Source of the DNA: Acanthacorydalis orientalis
Lineage: Eukaryota > Arthropoda > Insecta > Megaloptera > Corydalidae
Assembly: GCA_034766995.1 (NCBI GenBank)
Contig: CM068322.1
Coordinates: 4,036,589 to 4,100,588, forward strand
DNA: 64,000 nt
Direction of reading: 5' to 3'
Below the pieces are notes generated by a model. The model saw only the letters and a program-made list of their open reading frames with translations. It did not search any database and was not told the origin of the DNA. Shown here piece after piece: positions 25,629-38,819 of this stretch (its first letter is position 1; every line of letters begins with the position of its first letter). The translations under genes were made by a program, and so were the position numbers.

Positions 25629-26902
25629 TTGTGCTAGAACAAAAGTTTATAGCTATTTTAAGATGAAATTCAAAGACAGTGTTTATTTATTTGTACATGT
25701 ATTTATTATAAAACATATGTGCTATTTTTATCCACCACTGTTCCCCATATTTCTTGTAGTTTCATAGTTCCGTCCACCTATAACTTTGTAACTTTCTGGA
25801 CGATGAATTGATCTAGATGGTTTCTGTAGGCTTCCAGAGAAGTGATTTTTTTCCTATTAAGGAAATTCTGTAGGGATCGGAATAAATGGTAATCGGAAGG
25901 TGCAAGATCAGATAAATATGACGGGTGAGGTAGAACGTCTCAGCCAAACTGCACTTATTTTTATTGGGTCTGCAATATGACTTGAGGTCTAGTGTTGGCG
26001 CTTCCGATTGGCCAATTCTGGAGACTTTTGATCAATTGCATCATTTAATTGGTCCAATTGAGCACAATACTTCTTCGAATTTATTGCCTGATTATTTGGG
26101 ATAAGTTCGTAATACACAATATACTTCCAATCCCACCAGATACACAATATCACCTTCTTCGGATGAAGATCCGCTTTTGAAGTGGTTAATAAAGCCAATT
26201 TCATTTTACTCAAGGCCTTTTTCTGATCCACATTATTGTAGATGATCCAGTTTTCATCTCGTTATTAATCGTTTCAAAAACGGGACTTTTCGGTTTATTT
26301 TAAAGAGCGAATCACTGATGGAAATGCGTTCCATTAAATTTGTTTCAGTTAAATTATGAGGCACCCAAACATCGTACCGATTCACATATCCAGGTATCTC
26401 CAAATGCCGCATAACATTCATATAAGACACCTGCTGTATCTCTGCAATGTCCCGTGTCGTGACACATTGATTTTTTTCAATAAGTTTTGAAATTTTGTCA
26501 TTATTAACAATTGCATACCTATTACAACGCTCTCGAACCTCTAAGTCGAATTTCCCATCTCTTAATTGAGTGAACCACTTTCGAATAATACTGATAACTA
26601 GGGCACCTTCTCCATAAACGGTGCATATCTTTTTGCTGTCTCTGAAAAGCTTTTTCGTCTCCGGAAACAAAACAGAATCAAATGACAAAAATGAACTTCA
26701 TATTCCTCCATTTTCAATTTTAATTTTAATAGACTTAAAATACTTAAAATTGATACAATTGCACAAAAATAGTAGAAAAAGAAACGTTGAAATGTCACCT
26801 GTCGAAATAATACATATGGAATGATGTCATATAATCGAGCTGCATGTGAAACTGTAATTAATGACATATTGTAAAACGCTATGAACTTTTTTTCTAACCT
26901 AA
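25629..26902 (-). mobile_element. Mariner element, mellifera-like, full length but broken
   Basis: About 1274 bp between TA dinucleotides. Left end TTGTGCTAGAACAAAAGTTT, right end inverted TTAGGTTAGAAAAAAAGTTC; both continue CATAGC/TATAGC and TTTT. A full-length transposase relic fills the inside. Confidence 0.8.
25706..26711 (-). pseudogene. Mariner transposase relic (mellifera-like)
   Basis: From ATG 26711: LILFCFRRRKSFSETAK, a frameshift, ICTVYGEGA, then 26660-26254 is open for over 130 codons with WFTQLRDGKFDLEVRER, KLIEKNQCVTTRDIAEIQQ, GYVNRYDVWVPHNLTE and FLKRLITR. Next come HPKKVILCIWWDWKYIVYY and ELIPNNQAINSKKYCAQLDQ (26231-25989). The remaining third is frameshifted but still reads RPH, LSDLAPSDYHLFRSLQNFLN and DQFIVQK. 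The first catalytic aspartate (ITGDE in relatives) is lost at the break near 26250. Least decayed of the large copies. Confidence 0.83.
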
Positions 26903-27906
26903 TATATTGTAAATAATAAAAAATTATGTTTAAGGTACAGCAAATACAAAAAAAATATTGTTAAAAACGATGATAGGTATTTTTTAATAAATGGTGCAAT
27001 TTAAATTTTTTAATATTAAAAATATTCAATTATTCAAATATTTATATTTCTTATCTCTATAACTATTTAATTGAATTTTATGAAACACTGTTTCTACATA
27101 TTATTATCGCACTTTCTTTATGTAGATACATTATATGCAAAAATGGAAATATGATGAAAAATCATGTATACTTGAAATAATTTTCATTCATTTAAAATAG
27201 TTATAAAAACTAAACTGTGTTTTCATTTTTTAATATATTTATTATTTTTAATTATTTATTAGTATCAAAAAAGATATTACACGAGAAAATTTATATAACT
27301 ATCAAATTTGATAATATAGATACACATAATGTACATTTAATAATTCCAATGTTGAAATTAAAATACTTTGTTCATTACTCTGTCGTACTCATCTGGCACC
27401 AATCACCTTTAAAGAAGTAAAATCTAGACTGGGAAAGAAGATGAATTGACACATTAATATGCGGATCGTTATTAATGACAACCGAAAAAAAACAATTAAT
27501 TTCATTTGTCTTGACGTGAATAAATACTCGAACATTTAAACAATTTATATGATAAAACACATATTTACGATTGAAACATATTGAAAACATTACAAAACGG
27601 GATGTATTATAGCGAAACATAATATGTACGATAACCACATTTGGTCGATTAAAATTTGATTAAACGTTTTGTACAATTTTAAAATCTGTTTCATGTCATC
27701 AGAATAAACGACCACAACCTAATTCAGCATGTACGATTATGTATACATAATATAATGATGGCCGCGAACAGCCATTGTTGTTCTTGACAATTAAGCACAT
27801 ATTGATAATTATTCTTTTATTTTATCACTAATGGAAAAATGTTACAAATGGATTTATTTATTAAGCAGAATCTCTCGTTTCTAAATGATTTTTGAAATGA
27901 AAATAT

Positions 27907-27981
27907 CACATACACGCATCCATCCACACACAAACGATACACATACCTACACACATACACATATACACACACATACACACC

Positions 27982-28050
<69 letters not shown>
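27907..28050. repeat. Compound (CA)n-rich and (TA)n microsatellite, left flank of MITE copy 2
   Basis: About 90 bases of degenerate CACATACA/CACACA units then about 25 TA units up to the MITE end. Confidence 0.93.
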
Positions 28051-28052
<2 letters not shown>

Positions 28053-28239
28053 GTTAATTCGATTTAGGCTTCGACATGGAAGTATTAAAATGGGTGCAAC
28101 GGTTAAGAAAAGTTATACTGTTTTTTATCTAGTATTTATTTCAATTAAATATTAAAATACTAAATTGGGGATAACATGTTTTTTTTTTAATTTTTGTGTT
28201 CTTTTAATACTTTTGTGTGGAAGTCTAGGTTGAATCACC

Positions 28240-28243
<4 letters not shown>
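28050..28243. mobile_element. MITE, copy 2, inserted in a (TA)n tract
   Basis: Left GGGTTAATTCGATTTAGGCT, right inverted GGTGATTCAACCTAGACTTC. About 195 bp, collinear with copy 1 at 7.6 kb. Long pure (TA)n runs abut both ends (28000-28050 and 28242-28287), as expected if the element landed inside one microsatellite. Confidence 0.75.

Positions 28244-28287
<44 letters not shown>
28242..28287. repeat. (TA)n tract, right flank of MITE copy 2
   Basis: About 22 TA units beginning at the MITE terminus. Confidence 0.95.
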
Positions 28288-28292
<5 letters not shown>

Positions 28293-30317
28293 TTAATAAT
28301 GGGACACTTTTTTATATACTTTAAGTAAATATAGTTAATTAAGTATTGAAAAATCTTGAATTTTTAAAAAAGTATTTGAAATGTTTCAGCGAACTTTCAA
28401 ATAAATAGAAGATGAAAACTGGTCAGAAGTAAAGGTTATATTTTTTTTTATTTCGCTGTCATTGCATTTCATATCCTGATCAGGTGTACTTGTATTTATT
28501 ATATTTTATGTAATTGTAAGCTTCCTGTTTGATTTTATTTATAAAGGACATTTTTTTCAATTCATAAATAATTAAAATTGTTCGATTAAAAAAATGATAT
28601 CAATTGACTTCTATATATTTTCCCCAATTTTCTTACGTTCTCATGTATTTTAGTATAAAGTTTGATAAGATTTTTGTCAAAAAATACAATCAGTTTATTT
28701 TTAAGTCCATCGAAGACAACACTTTTTCATTGAAATTGGTTTTTAATGACCTGTACAGCTAGTAATATCAGAGGTATATTGTCAGAATACGGAAGGTTAA
28801 TAATGAGTTCTGACCAGATTTTCTTAGTTCTTGTCGAATTTCCACTAAAATTGGAGAACAACACTGTTTGAATTAACTAAAATTAATTAATATTTCTTTT
28901 AATTTTTTTTTGATAACTTGCTTCAGTATGTTAAATAGATGACATTACTTTCTCAAATTTATTGATTTTTAGTAGATAAAAGTTCAACAAAAATACTATT
29001 TTGTAATTTACTGAAACAAACAGTAATGAATTTAATGTCATTCTAATGATTATATTATATAATTCTATTATATAATCTCAAACACCTTTATCATATTAAA
29101 TTATTCTATTAGATCCATTTTTTATTTTCAATGGCCAATAGGTTTAAAAATGGATCTGTATTCAATTTTCTATGCAAATAATTTCATACTGAGACACAAT
29201 TCATTCAATTACTTTCAATTCGGTAAATTCGGTATCAACATTGAGCTTTAAAACATATCCAAGATTGGTTAAATGCTAAAATTGGGTGAAATTATCGATG
29301 AAGATTTTCTCGTTAGTTTTCTCAATCGATATGTGTTTATATTTCCAGTATATTTCGAATAAAATAATTATTAATTTAAATAGTGTAGGAAGATTGTAAT
29401 TTATCAGATAAGTCAATATCGTCACATTTGAGTTTTATAATTGATTGGTGACGATTCTATCAGTTAATTAGTTCTTTATATATTTCACTAATTATTTTTG
29501 TGGTTGCTGAAATATTTGATCCTTCTTAAAATCTAATAAAATTATCTATTGAAAATTAAAAATGGTCTGCGCTCGTTTTGAATATCAATTATTTCAATTC
29601 AAACGTGTTAAAACAAATAAATTTTAGATTTAAATATGAGATGATAACTTTTGGAATAATATGTATTATTTACATATTTTTAACATAATTTCCATAATGT
29701 GACGATTGAATCGTCAACAAGTAAAAATCAGAGATTTGCAAACGTTCAACAATTATCAAGTACTTGTAGTAAAGACATAAATTTCTAACCGATTGCATAT
29801 TTCAACAAATTGGCGCAACTTAATATATTGCAAAATCAGATGAATAGACATTTTTATGGTCGAAAAGTTAAAAATCCGAGTCCCAATTATTAAATCCCTT
29901 GAAATTTTTCTAGAAATTGCACTAAAAATAATATATATATATATAAATAAAAATAAAATAATATATATATATATATATATATATTAATACACACACATGA
30001 GCTATGAAATATTATATTATATTTTATCAGTGTGTAAATCAAAATAATATATATACTATTGAAGAACTGTAACAAATTTTGATGAGTTCGAAAAATTCAT
30101 ACGATTTCTTTGTTGATTTTTTTTTAAAAAATGGAACAAAGAAATGAATATATATTTTATAAAGGCAAAGTTATATTTTACCCGTAATATTATTTAAAAT
30201 CTTACTTAACATATAAATTATTCAGTGTATTATTGTACATGAGATGACAGTGTATTTTTATTGAATTGCAAGACATAGAAAAAATGCGTCTTTAAAAGAA
30301 GTTAACGGTAATTTTCA
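28288..30317. other. A/T-rich DNA, no gene seen
   Basis: Contains a short (TA)n pair at 29930-29985 and otherwise unique A/T-rich DNA. Confidence 0.55.

Positions 30318-30363
<46 letters not shown>
30318..30363. repeat. (TA)n microsatellite
   Basis: About 23 units. Confidence 0.95.
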
Positions 30364-30366
<3 letters not shown>

Positions 30367-30634
30367 CATTTAAAAGAAAGTTAATGACAATACATGCTGT
30401 ATTTTATTTTGTCATAAAATCAAATATAAAATATTGATTTAAATAAATATTAATAGCGAAAAGCTTATGTTTATCTAGTAGTTCATGCAGTTATAAATAA
30501 AACGTAGTATAAATGTTATTATAGAGATTGTATATGTGTAGGAAATTTATATGTAACCGTATAAAAACTACAAAAAGGAATTTCAATTTATTTTACAATA
30601 GAAAAACGTATAAATTAACGTGAAAAAAATGCAT

Positions 30635-30885
30635 AGTTGCATGTGAAAAGCGAGTGTTTACGATGCATGAGTAAATATTATAAATGCACGCGTACACACA
30701 AACATAAAGTCTTTGATATCGACAAGCTTTTGTGTGGTAATTCGATCGCACTATGGGCATTGTCTGTGGCGCAAATACTGTTGTGCATGGCGTTGAAATC
30801 CCGCGAGGCTTTGGTCAGATTAAAAACTCATCGTTTCATCAAGACACCAGAACAGATTGATCATTAAAAAGCGTGCTCAGTCACA
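30635..30885. other. GC-richer island with 76-codon plus-strand frame
   Basis: The frame 30637-30867 reads NSIALWALSVAQILLCMALK and SREALVRLKTHRFIKTPEQ; it starts GTG/ATG near a run of CATGCATGAG. Composition is distinctly less A/T-rich than both flanks. The family is not recognised, and an exon or conserved element is equally possible. Confidence 0.35.
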
Positions 30886-31492
30886 TGTGAACATGCTATT
30901 TTTCGCTATGGTCATTCTTTTGGACAAAAACAGCAATTTTATTGAATTTTTTGTAGGATGATTCTTTTCGTTGCATATATTACAAACATTCCGATAAACG
31001 GAACAATATTGGTTCGTTAAAATCATTTATTTATATATGTGTTCCTATTCCATCAACGAAACTTCTTTATCAAGAGGACAACATCAGTAGCGTAGTGTCG
31101 AATACGAAACGTTTTTTGACAAACGAAAATTAAATATAATTTATTACTTTTTTTATTTGTTTCTTTCTTATATGTTATTGATTAATGGATAATATGTACA
31201 TACATTTGTTAAATAACACTGAGAATTTGCAAACATAAAATTAAAATGGAAATTTTAAGAGCACTATTTCTATAAGATAACTATCTATTTTTATAAATAT
31301 CTAATACAAAGTGAATTTATTAATAAAATATGTTTTCATTAAAATCAATTATTATCATCAGACATTTCTTATAGATAGATACCATATATAATGATCAGTA
31401 ACAGAACATAATAACATGACAAGTTTTATGTCTTTAATTTGGAATGATGCTATAATACAACTTATTTTTATTATAGGATAAAATTATATTGA

Positions 31493-31496
<4 letters not shown>

Positions 31497-31567
<71 letters not shown>

Positions 31568-31664
31568 TTCGGAATTAGACAATTGTCTGCAGAATTGAGT
31601 CTTTTTCGATTTAACTAACCTAATTTCTTTCAGTTCAAGTAATTATTAATGATTTTTTTAATAC

Positions 31665-31711
<47 letters not shown>
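31497..31711. repeat. Two long (TA)n tracts
   Basis: About 33 units at 31497-31562 and 22 at 31668-31711, with about 100 bases of unique sequence between. Confidence 0.95.
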
Positions 31712-31713
<2 letters not shown>

Positions 31714-32634
31714 TTTCACAACTTTCTGCTCTTTTTATATTTTTGGGTCAGTGCTACCTTTACGTAATCATTAAGGTTGTTCATTTGTAAATTTTCATTA
31801 TTATGAATATATATTTAAGTGTTATTATTTGTATCCATTTTTTTGTACTTTAAATATAACTCTCTGAATGTTTCTCCTTGTTACTTAAAAGATATTTAAC
31901 TATTAGAATTTGAGAATCATATTTCTTGTAAGTAGAGTTGGAAAGATATAATATAAAAATCAAATTCTCTTCAAATAAATCGAAATATTTGTTTAAATAT
32001 TGAGATGTTTTGTCGAAATAATTTTTGGTCTAGTTACATAATTCTAATGACCTTTTCTATGAACTATCCATATTCATTACTAAGTTGATATAAGAAAAAT
32101 ACTCTCTGCGATTTTTAATTTTTTTCGGTTGTCTACATAATAAATAATAATACATTTTTACTTTTGTATACTAATGGTTGACTTCTTTTTCAATTTCGTC
32201 TAATTTTGAAATCTTCTGTTATATTAATATTAAATGTTTGCGAAGATCACAAAGATTACAGTGGCATTAGAAAAAAAATCTTTAATTTTTTGGTGTTTAA
32301 TTATGTTTATGAATCCTTATAGTTGAGAAATTTGAAGACTGTTTATACTTTTTAAAATTGTGTATTCTTACGTTATCGGAAATATTTTGGTTGATTTAAT
32401 TTTTCATTTCTTATTGTTTTCTAGAATTAATTTATCTATTTTCTTATTTATTTCATTGAATGGTGTTATAATGATAAAAATAATTCTCGTTATTTTTAAT
32501 ATACATATAACCAAGACGATTTCTTAAATTATATTTGTTACCTAGGTAAATATTGACATCATTTGAATATAAATTTAAATAAATTGATTTAATTCTTATT
32601 TTACAAATACAAATATGTTATAATTAACTTTATA

Positions 32635-32713
32635 TTAGGTTGATACAAAATAGTTGCGGCTTATGACCTTCAAATTTATAACAACATCCGCACTTATTTT
32701 CCTATCAACTTAA
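32635..32713. mobile_element. 79-bp minimal mariner-end element
   Basis: Two ends of the same mariner family lie almost back to back: TTAGGTTGATACAAAATAGT at left and, inverted, TTAAGTTGATAGGAAAATAA at right, each followed by a TGCGG-like step. The left end keeps the TTATGACC.TCAAATTT segment of its longer relatives. No coding sequence is left. Confidence 0.65.
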
Positions 32714-33448
32714 TGTATTACCGTCAAATGTTTTTATATAATTCAAACCGTCTGAAATTAGGCGGATTTTTTTTTAAAAATATATTTATTAATTACTACT
32801 GCACTCTACAGGTATTTGTGCAGAAATTCTCACAACTGTTGACTAACCGAATGCCATTATAAACAATAAAAATTTAAACTATTGTTTTGGTAAATATTTT
32901 GTTAAAAAACGAGTTAAAATATTAGAAACGTCAATTACAAAGTTTAAATATTACATGTTTATAAAAATATCAATTTTGTTATAATGCATAGATTTTTAAT
33001 ATTGCTTAAGCTAAGTAATATTTTTATGTTGTTGCGGAAAATGATTCCCTATTAATCAAAATATTTTTAATCATGTGTTTTATAGAGAAAAAAATGGCTT
33101 TTTATGGTATAATTTAGAGAAGAAATACTTTTTATAGTTTGGACTGCATAACAAATTCAGTTGGCAATAATGATAACAAGATGTGAATGTATTTGAGCGA
33201 GATGAATTATTTATAAATATAATTCGTTCACAATTATATGTCGAAACTGATATGGATGAAACTGATGATAATAGTTTACTCAGTAATGAAATAGTTTATG
33301 ATATTATAGGTTCTATTTAAACTGACTATTACTATTTTAGATGGAGTTGGGATCAGTGAACTATGTTTTACAAATTGATGTTGGTAATAATAGAGTTGAA
33401 TACCCCTATGTTAATAAACCTAAATGGATAAAATCACTGTGAAAGTAA

Positions 33449-33452
33449 TATA

Positions 33453-33516
<64 letters not shown>

Positions 33517-33517
33517 C
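33449..33517. repeat. (TA)n microsatellite with CATA and TTTA breaks
   Basis: About 33 units in all. Confidence 0.93.
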
Positions 33518-33839
33518 AGAAAATCATGAATTGAAATTAATTTTATTATTATGAAAGAAATATTTATAGATTTTTCTTCAGGTTGTATAACGAGTATTTA
33601 TTAATACACACCATTTTTTAACATATTTATGATTCGTTTATATACCTACATTAAATACTCGTTTATACATATTATGATAATTTATGTACATTAAAATAAT
33701 TTTCACAGTTTTACTGACACAGTCGCTGAAATCTATAAATATACGTATTTTGAAATTTGAGTACATAATGTGAATCTGTTTTTTTTTAAAAAATAAGTTC
33801 AAAACAATCAAATTCAACACAATCTCAAAAACATTTTTT

Positions 33840-34130
33840 CTTTAATCCCATAAATATTTTCTGAACAAAAATGTTTACTAAATGATTATTAATGATTTTT
33901 GATTCTTCCTTATAAGCATTTTGATAGCAATGTTATCATTCTCAGAGTGGTAAGGCATACAAGAACAGGTTCTATATCTTATCGATCTGAGGATGATGTT
34001 ATCGATATTAAAATTAGCATAAGTAACAAAACAAAAAATAAATTATCATTTAATGAAATATTTTAGGCCAAAAATTATTGTGCAGAGTGTATGTGGAAAC
34101 ATTTATTTTTGTGAAAAGGTAAAATTTTTC
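33840..34130. repeat. Dispersed AT-rich repeat, inverted pair
   Basis: The minus copy 33840-33970 carries the inverted ATTAATGATTTTTGATTCTT and CATTCTCAGAG. A weaker plus copy follows from about 33985 with GAGGATGATGTTATCGAT and AGCATAAGTAACAA, the latter also seen at 50.09 kb. Confidence 0.45.
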
Positions 34131-34672
34131 TCTATCACCATGTATATATATTTTTTATACATTGTTATATATTGTAATTAAAATAAATTGTATTATAATA
34201 AATAATATTCAATCAGAATTCAAAACAGATATGATATTTTTGTTAAAAATTTTATTAATATAATTGATAATTATTATTAAATACAGTTAAATAGGTATAA
34301 AAGATAATAATTCACAACAAAAAAGTGAATATTTATGAAATTGACTTTTGTCAATACTCACACTACTTTTCTGAATAAATAAATTTTGTTACATTTCAAA
34401 AAAAGTACATAAATCATATTTAATATAATTACAATCGTTTGTTAAAACCTCCGAATACTTTATTAAAATTTATTCTTTTTATTTAGTTATATATTTATTT
34501 CACCTCATGGATACTGAGGTACCATATATAATTTTAGTTAAATTACTTTCTGTTTAATGGATTAAACTATTCGTTTCTTCTGTTTGCTATAATAATTATT
34601 TTCCAGCTGCGAATCACTTGAGTAAAATAGAATATATAAGCAATTACAGAAATATTTTGACGAATATATGAG

Positions 34673-34695
34673 TTGTTTGATGTGGCATCAAACAA
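34673..34695. repeat. Short perfect palindrome
   Basis: TTGTTTGATG and its inverted copy flank a three-base TGG spacer. It may be a chance palindrome or a remnant of a short foldback. Confidence 0.5.
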
Positions 34696-34884
34696 TTTAT
34701 ATCAAAAGATCATTAATGCTACCGAGGGTTCTATGAAAAATGAAAGACGACTGCTGCACTATAAACATTTCTCTTACGAGATGAAACCACCACGTACTTC
34801 CATAAATAAAAAAAAATAATTACGATAATTTATTTTTCCCCATGATATATTGTCAGTAAAAACAACACAAAGTAAACATAATGA

Positions 34885-35290
34885 ATGTTGTGCGCTGTAT
34901 TCCGGCATTGTAGTTTTATTTCTATAGAGAAACGTACTCGTACTTACTACTTACTTTGTCTTGTTCGTAAAATATCTCAGCCGACGGATATTGCGGAAAT
35001 AACGACGTCGAATTTGAGGACAATAAAAGAGAGCACGTCAATATCATCTCGCAATAGTTTCGTTGGCCAGTTGACCAAAGATGGTTGGTTCAATATTATT
35101 TCGCGGTCACGCTTATGGACAGAACACAAACAAACGGGACGAAACCATAATGCGGTGTCGGTTAATGGATTATTGTAACAAACCGCGGCGTTCATAGAAT
35201 CGAGCCACAACCATCGTCGACATTTTAATCAAATTATCTTAAATAGGACAGTGGATGTTGTACGTTCTTTGTCCATGCACTCATATGTGT
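34885..35290. other. GC/CpG-richer island, open on both strands
   Basis: Plus frame 34885-35178 (97 codons) and minus frame 35210-34977 (77 codons) overlap. CpGs cluster at 34980-35040 and 35150-35220. No domain is evident. The 35.39 kb mariner stub begins 100 bases to the right. Confidence 0.35.
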
Positions 35291-35386
35291 GTTACGTATG
35301 TGAGTAATTAAATTGTACACAATAATTAAAAAATACATAAGAGAAAATAAAACGGATTTTCTTTTATAATTCGAGTATTTATAATA

Positions 35387-35650
35387 TTAGGTCTGCAAGT
35401 TAACTCGGTGTTTTTTTTTTATAGAAAATTAATATTTGCGGAAAAATTGAACACATTTCAATCCTGAAAATATCCCACATTATTTTGTATAACTTTGCTC
35501 CATCTGTCGGGTAACTGACGAATCTCTTGTCGAAGAAAAGTTGTCGGCTTTGAGTCAATGAAGTTGTAATGCAGTTTCGGACCTTTTCCAGTATTTTAGA
35601 ATTTTTTGCATGTTTTATGCGTCACATCTTCGTCTAAATTTCAAAAAATC
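35387..35650 (-). mobile_element. Mariner 3' stub
   Basis: Begins TTAGGTCTGCAAGTTAACTC after TA, a mariner-like terminus. The minus strand then reads a transposase C-terminus: FIDSKPTTFLRQEIRQLPDR followed by WSKVIQNNVGYFQD and a stop. Upstream sequence decays into stops (VDEATEMIF, NLDEDVTHKTCKK). No opposite terminus was found, so only the 3' end survives. Confidence 0.65.
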
Positions 35651-36229
35651 ATTTCTGTGGCTTCGTCAACATTTTTATCAACTGAAATGTGAAAAATATA
35701 CAATACCTTATATACTGCTTCTTGAACGCCATCGTATTCATTATTATTTTTTGAAGTTATATCAACTAATTGGCCAAGATTTATAGTGTTTTTAAATGTT
35801 AAGATTGGAACTTTACAATCTTTACACGACGAGCAAATATTTTAATTTAAAACAAAGTTATGATTGATTAAATTTAAAAGTATCGAATTAATTTTTGCAC
35901 ATAATAAAAGTTTATTCATTGACACTTATCTGTCGTAGTCTAACATTGTTCTAAAAAGTTGTATTGTTAATTAGTAAGGCACATTATATATACATATACA
36001 TATATAATTGTTTTGTATAAATAAATATAGTTTTAGATTGTAATTGTTAACAAATTGACAGACAAAGAAACCTTGCTTATATATGAAAATTACTTAATAG
36101 TTTCATTTCTTTTTTGTCTTTTGAGATGAACTGGAAAGTTTTTGCTACATTTAATTTAAACAAACATGTCATTATTTGGAGTTATTTTTAATTATTTCAA
36201 ATTTTTTCATAAAGTCCTACTTACTTGGC

Positions 36230-36570
36230 ATTTGAAGTAATTGTAAATTTCATAAGTTAACTCTTTTACCTCACAATCCACACTAAAATTTATCTATTAA
36301 AAAAGATTTAATAAATTATTATTAATTATTTTTGATTGTCCTTTATCCTTATCTCAATGTCTACGCTATTATTCTCAGAGTACCAGTATATCTAGATTTT
36401 TTGTATCTTGGTGTTCTAACGTTGATGAAGTTACCATAGAATCATGCATAAGACATAATCGAAAATAATCTATAATAATTTATTGAATAATTGTTTATCG
36501 AAAAATTTGATGTGGTTTATAAGGTGAAAAAGGATTTATTTGTGAAAATGAATTTGATCTCAGTGTCAAT
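36230..36570. repeat. Dispersed AT-rich repeat, inverted pair
   Basis: The minus copy 36230-36400 has inverted TTTACCTCACAATCCAC and ATTAATTATTTTTGATTG. The plus copy 36400-36570 has CATGCATAAGACATAATCGA, TTATCGAAAAATTTGATG and GTTTATAAGGTGAAAAAGG. The two are arranged head to head about a CTCAGAG-bearing centre. Confidence 0.5.
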
Positions 36571-38519
36571 TCTAGTTTCAGTAAATATTCTTCAAAATCA
36601 TATAATATACTTTACATTTTTTTCGTATTATTAGATCTAAATTTGTCGACATAAATAAAATATGCTTTAACATTATCTTCATAATACTTTGAAATCCTTG
36701 AAGATTCACATTAAGATCAAACAGTATTCCAATTTCTTTCAATGTGAACAATCTAATATCTGCATTTTTTTTAAATTTTCATTACTGTTTGAATAGTTTT
36801 ATGCTATAAGATCAATTGCATCTTTATGAAAAATGATACAGATTTTATAATGATTAATCTTTTTTTTGTTATTCACAAGCAGCTTTCTAATATGTCTTGT
36901 CAGATTCCATTTTAAAATCATTGTAGGCGTTATTGAATTTATACTTTTTTAACATTGTTTTTCTGAAATTATGATTACTATTTCATTGTTTCATCACTTT
37001 CAAAGTTTTTTGCTATTAATATCTTCTGGTAGACTGATGTGCAGATAGATGTGTAAATACAAGAGTGATTAAATTGGATCAAGTCAAAATGGACAGTAAA
37101 ATGACGAAGTCACTGGTATAAAAACCAAAAGATTTGATTGATAGCTTTCATTATTAGTTCATTTTCGTAGAAAAATATTGATTGTTAAATTAATTATTTA
37201 TTTAAAAATGAACTTTTAAATTTAAATATATTCATGTGTTTTCTTCAAATGAATATAAATTCGTTTTTATTTTCTGTTAAGCACTTTAATGATTGTCAAT
37301 CCTTACTAATATTTTTCTAATAACTGAATTTTCTTAGATTTTTGTTTTTTTATACATAATGTTTTTGGAAATTAAAACTATTTTCTCTTCTTGAGATTAA
37401 TTTTTATGTTTTTTCCATTAGCTTATCTAATTATTCAACTTTTTCTCTATCTTTTGAAGAGAATTACCAATGATCAGAATATCATCAGTTAGGTATTGGT
37501 AGTTCATTTTTTTATGTTTTATTTTTATTTAATTATATCTTATGTGTTTAACTTATTTGTTAAGAGAATGGTAATTGTGAAAATATTTCCATGTAAATAA
37601 TAATAGTTAGATAATTTATTAGTTGTTCAATTTATAATTAATATATTTAATATTTCATTGCACAATTTTAATTGTTTATTTTAGTATTAATTAGTTTTGA
37701 TCCATAAAAAATCTATTCTTTGATATATTTGTGAACATTTTAATTTTATTGATTCTTTTCAAAAATATGTCACTATAATTTTGTTACTACTGAATACACT
37801 TTCGATTCGTTAATGTATTTCATAAAATGGACTGAAATAAACCTTATTTGTTAGATAAGAGAGAAATGCAAATTCGTGAATAAATTGATTACTAAATACG
37901 TGTTAAATAAATAATATCGATCAAATAATGAGGTTTGTTAAATAAATGAATCGAAAATGCTATTTAATATTAGAATACGAAATGTTTTTAACGCTAATAA
38001 GTATGTTTTGAATTCCGGCGAGTAATTAAAAAAGTTAATAAGCAAAGTATTAGAGAAAAATTATGGTATAGCTATATTTAAAATTATAATTATATATTTA
38101 TATACCTGAGATTTCGTTTACACGTTGTTATATGTTGTAGTCATTCTTTTGGATCAGCTAAGTTTCTGTTTTTCACTATTAGTTTCGCCACATGTGCTGA
38201 AGTATATAGCTAGATACTAAATATAAATCTTTAACATGTATCTGAGAACAGTATTTTTGTCATTATTAAATTCTGTCATATTTAAACATTGTCATTGTCA
38301 TTTAAATATTGTCATATTTAAAACAAACCAAAAAAAATACTAAGAATGTAGTTTTTATAAGCCCTAGATTAATGTCGATGCTAAAATAAATCATATCTCT
38401 ACTTGTATTTAATATATCATGTAACAAAACTTTCTTACCTCCTACGAATAATTTTATTTTAATATATTTTTTTAAAAAAGTGAAGTTCAGCTTAAAAAAA
38501 ATTATTTTCTTTATATATT
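36571..38519. other. A/T-rich DNA, no gene seen
   Basis: Unique A/T-rich sequence with a small tandem GTCAT(A/T)TTAAA-type repeat near 38275-38320. Confidence 0.5.
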
Positions 38520-38547
38520 TTGATATATATCCATACTTTACGTATAT

Positions 38548-38616
38548 ATGTACATAAACCTACACGCATACATGTACATAAACCTACACGCATACATGTA
38601 CATAAACCTATACGCA
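38548..38616 (+). repeat. 24-bp minisatellite, nearly three units
   Basis: The unit TACATAAACCTACACGCA plus TACATG repeats three times, the last degenerating to CCTATACGCACAC. It runs into a (CA) and then a (TA)n tract ending at 38715. Confidence 0.85.
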
Positions 38617-38659
38617 CACTTACACAATCGTATATATCAATCACACACACGTGTATATA

Positions 38660-38715
<56 letters not shown>
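38660..38715. repeat. (TA)n microsatellite
   Basis: About 28 TA units, following the minisatellite and a short CACACACACG run. Confidence 0.95.
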
Positions 38716-38716
<1 letters not shown>

Positions 38717-38819
38717 CTAATGAAATATTTTCCTGTTGCAAACACAACACATATAACGTGTAAATATGAAAACTGGTGACAATGCCGCCAGGGTCGGGAT
38801 AGTGAATAAATATATAGCT

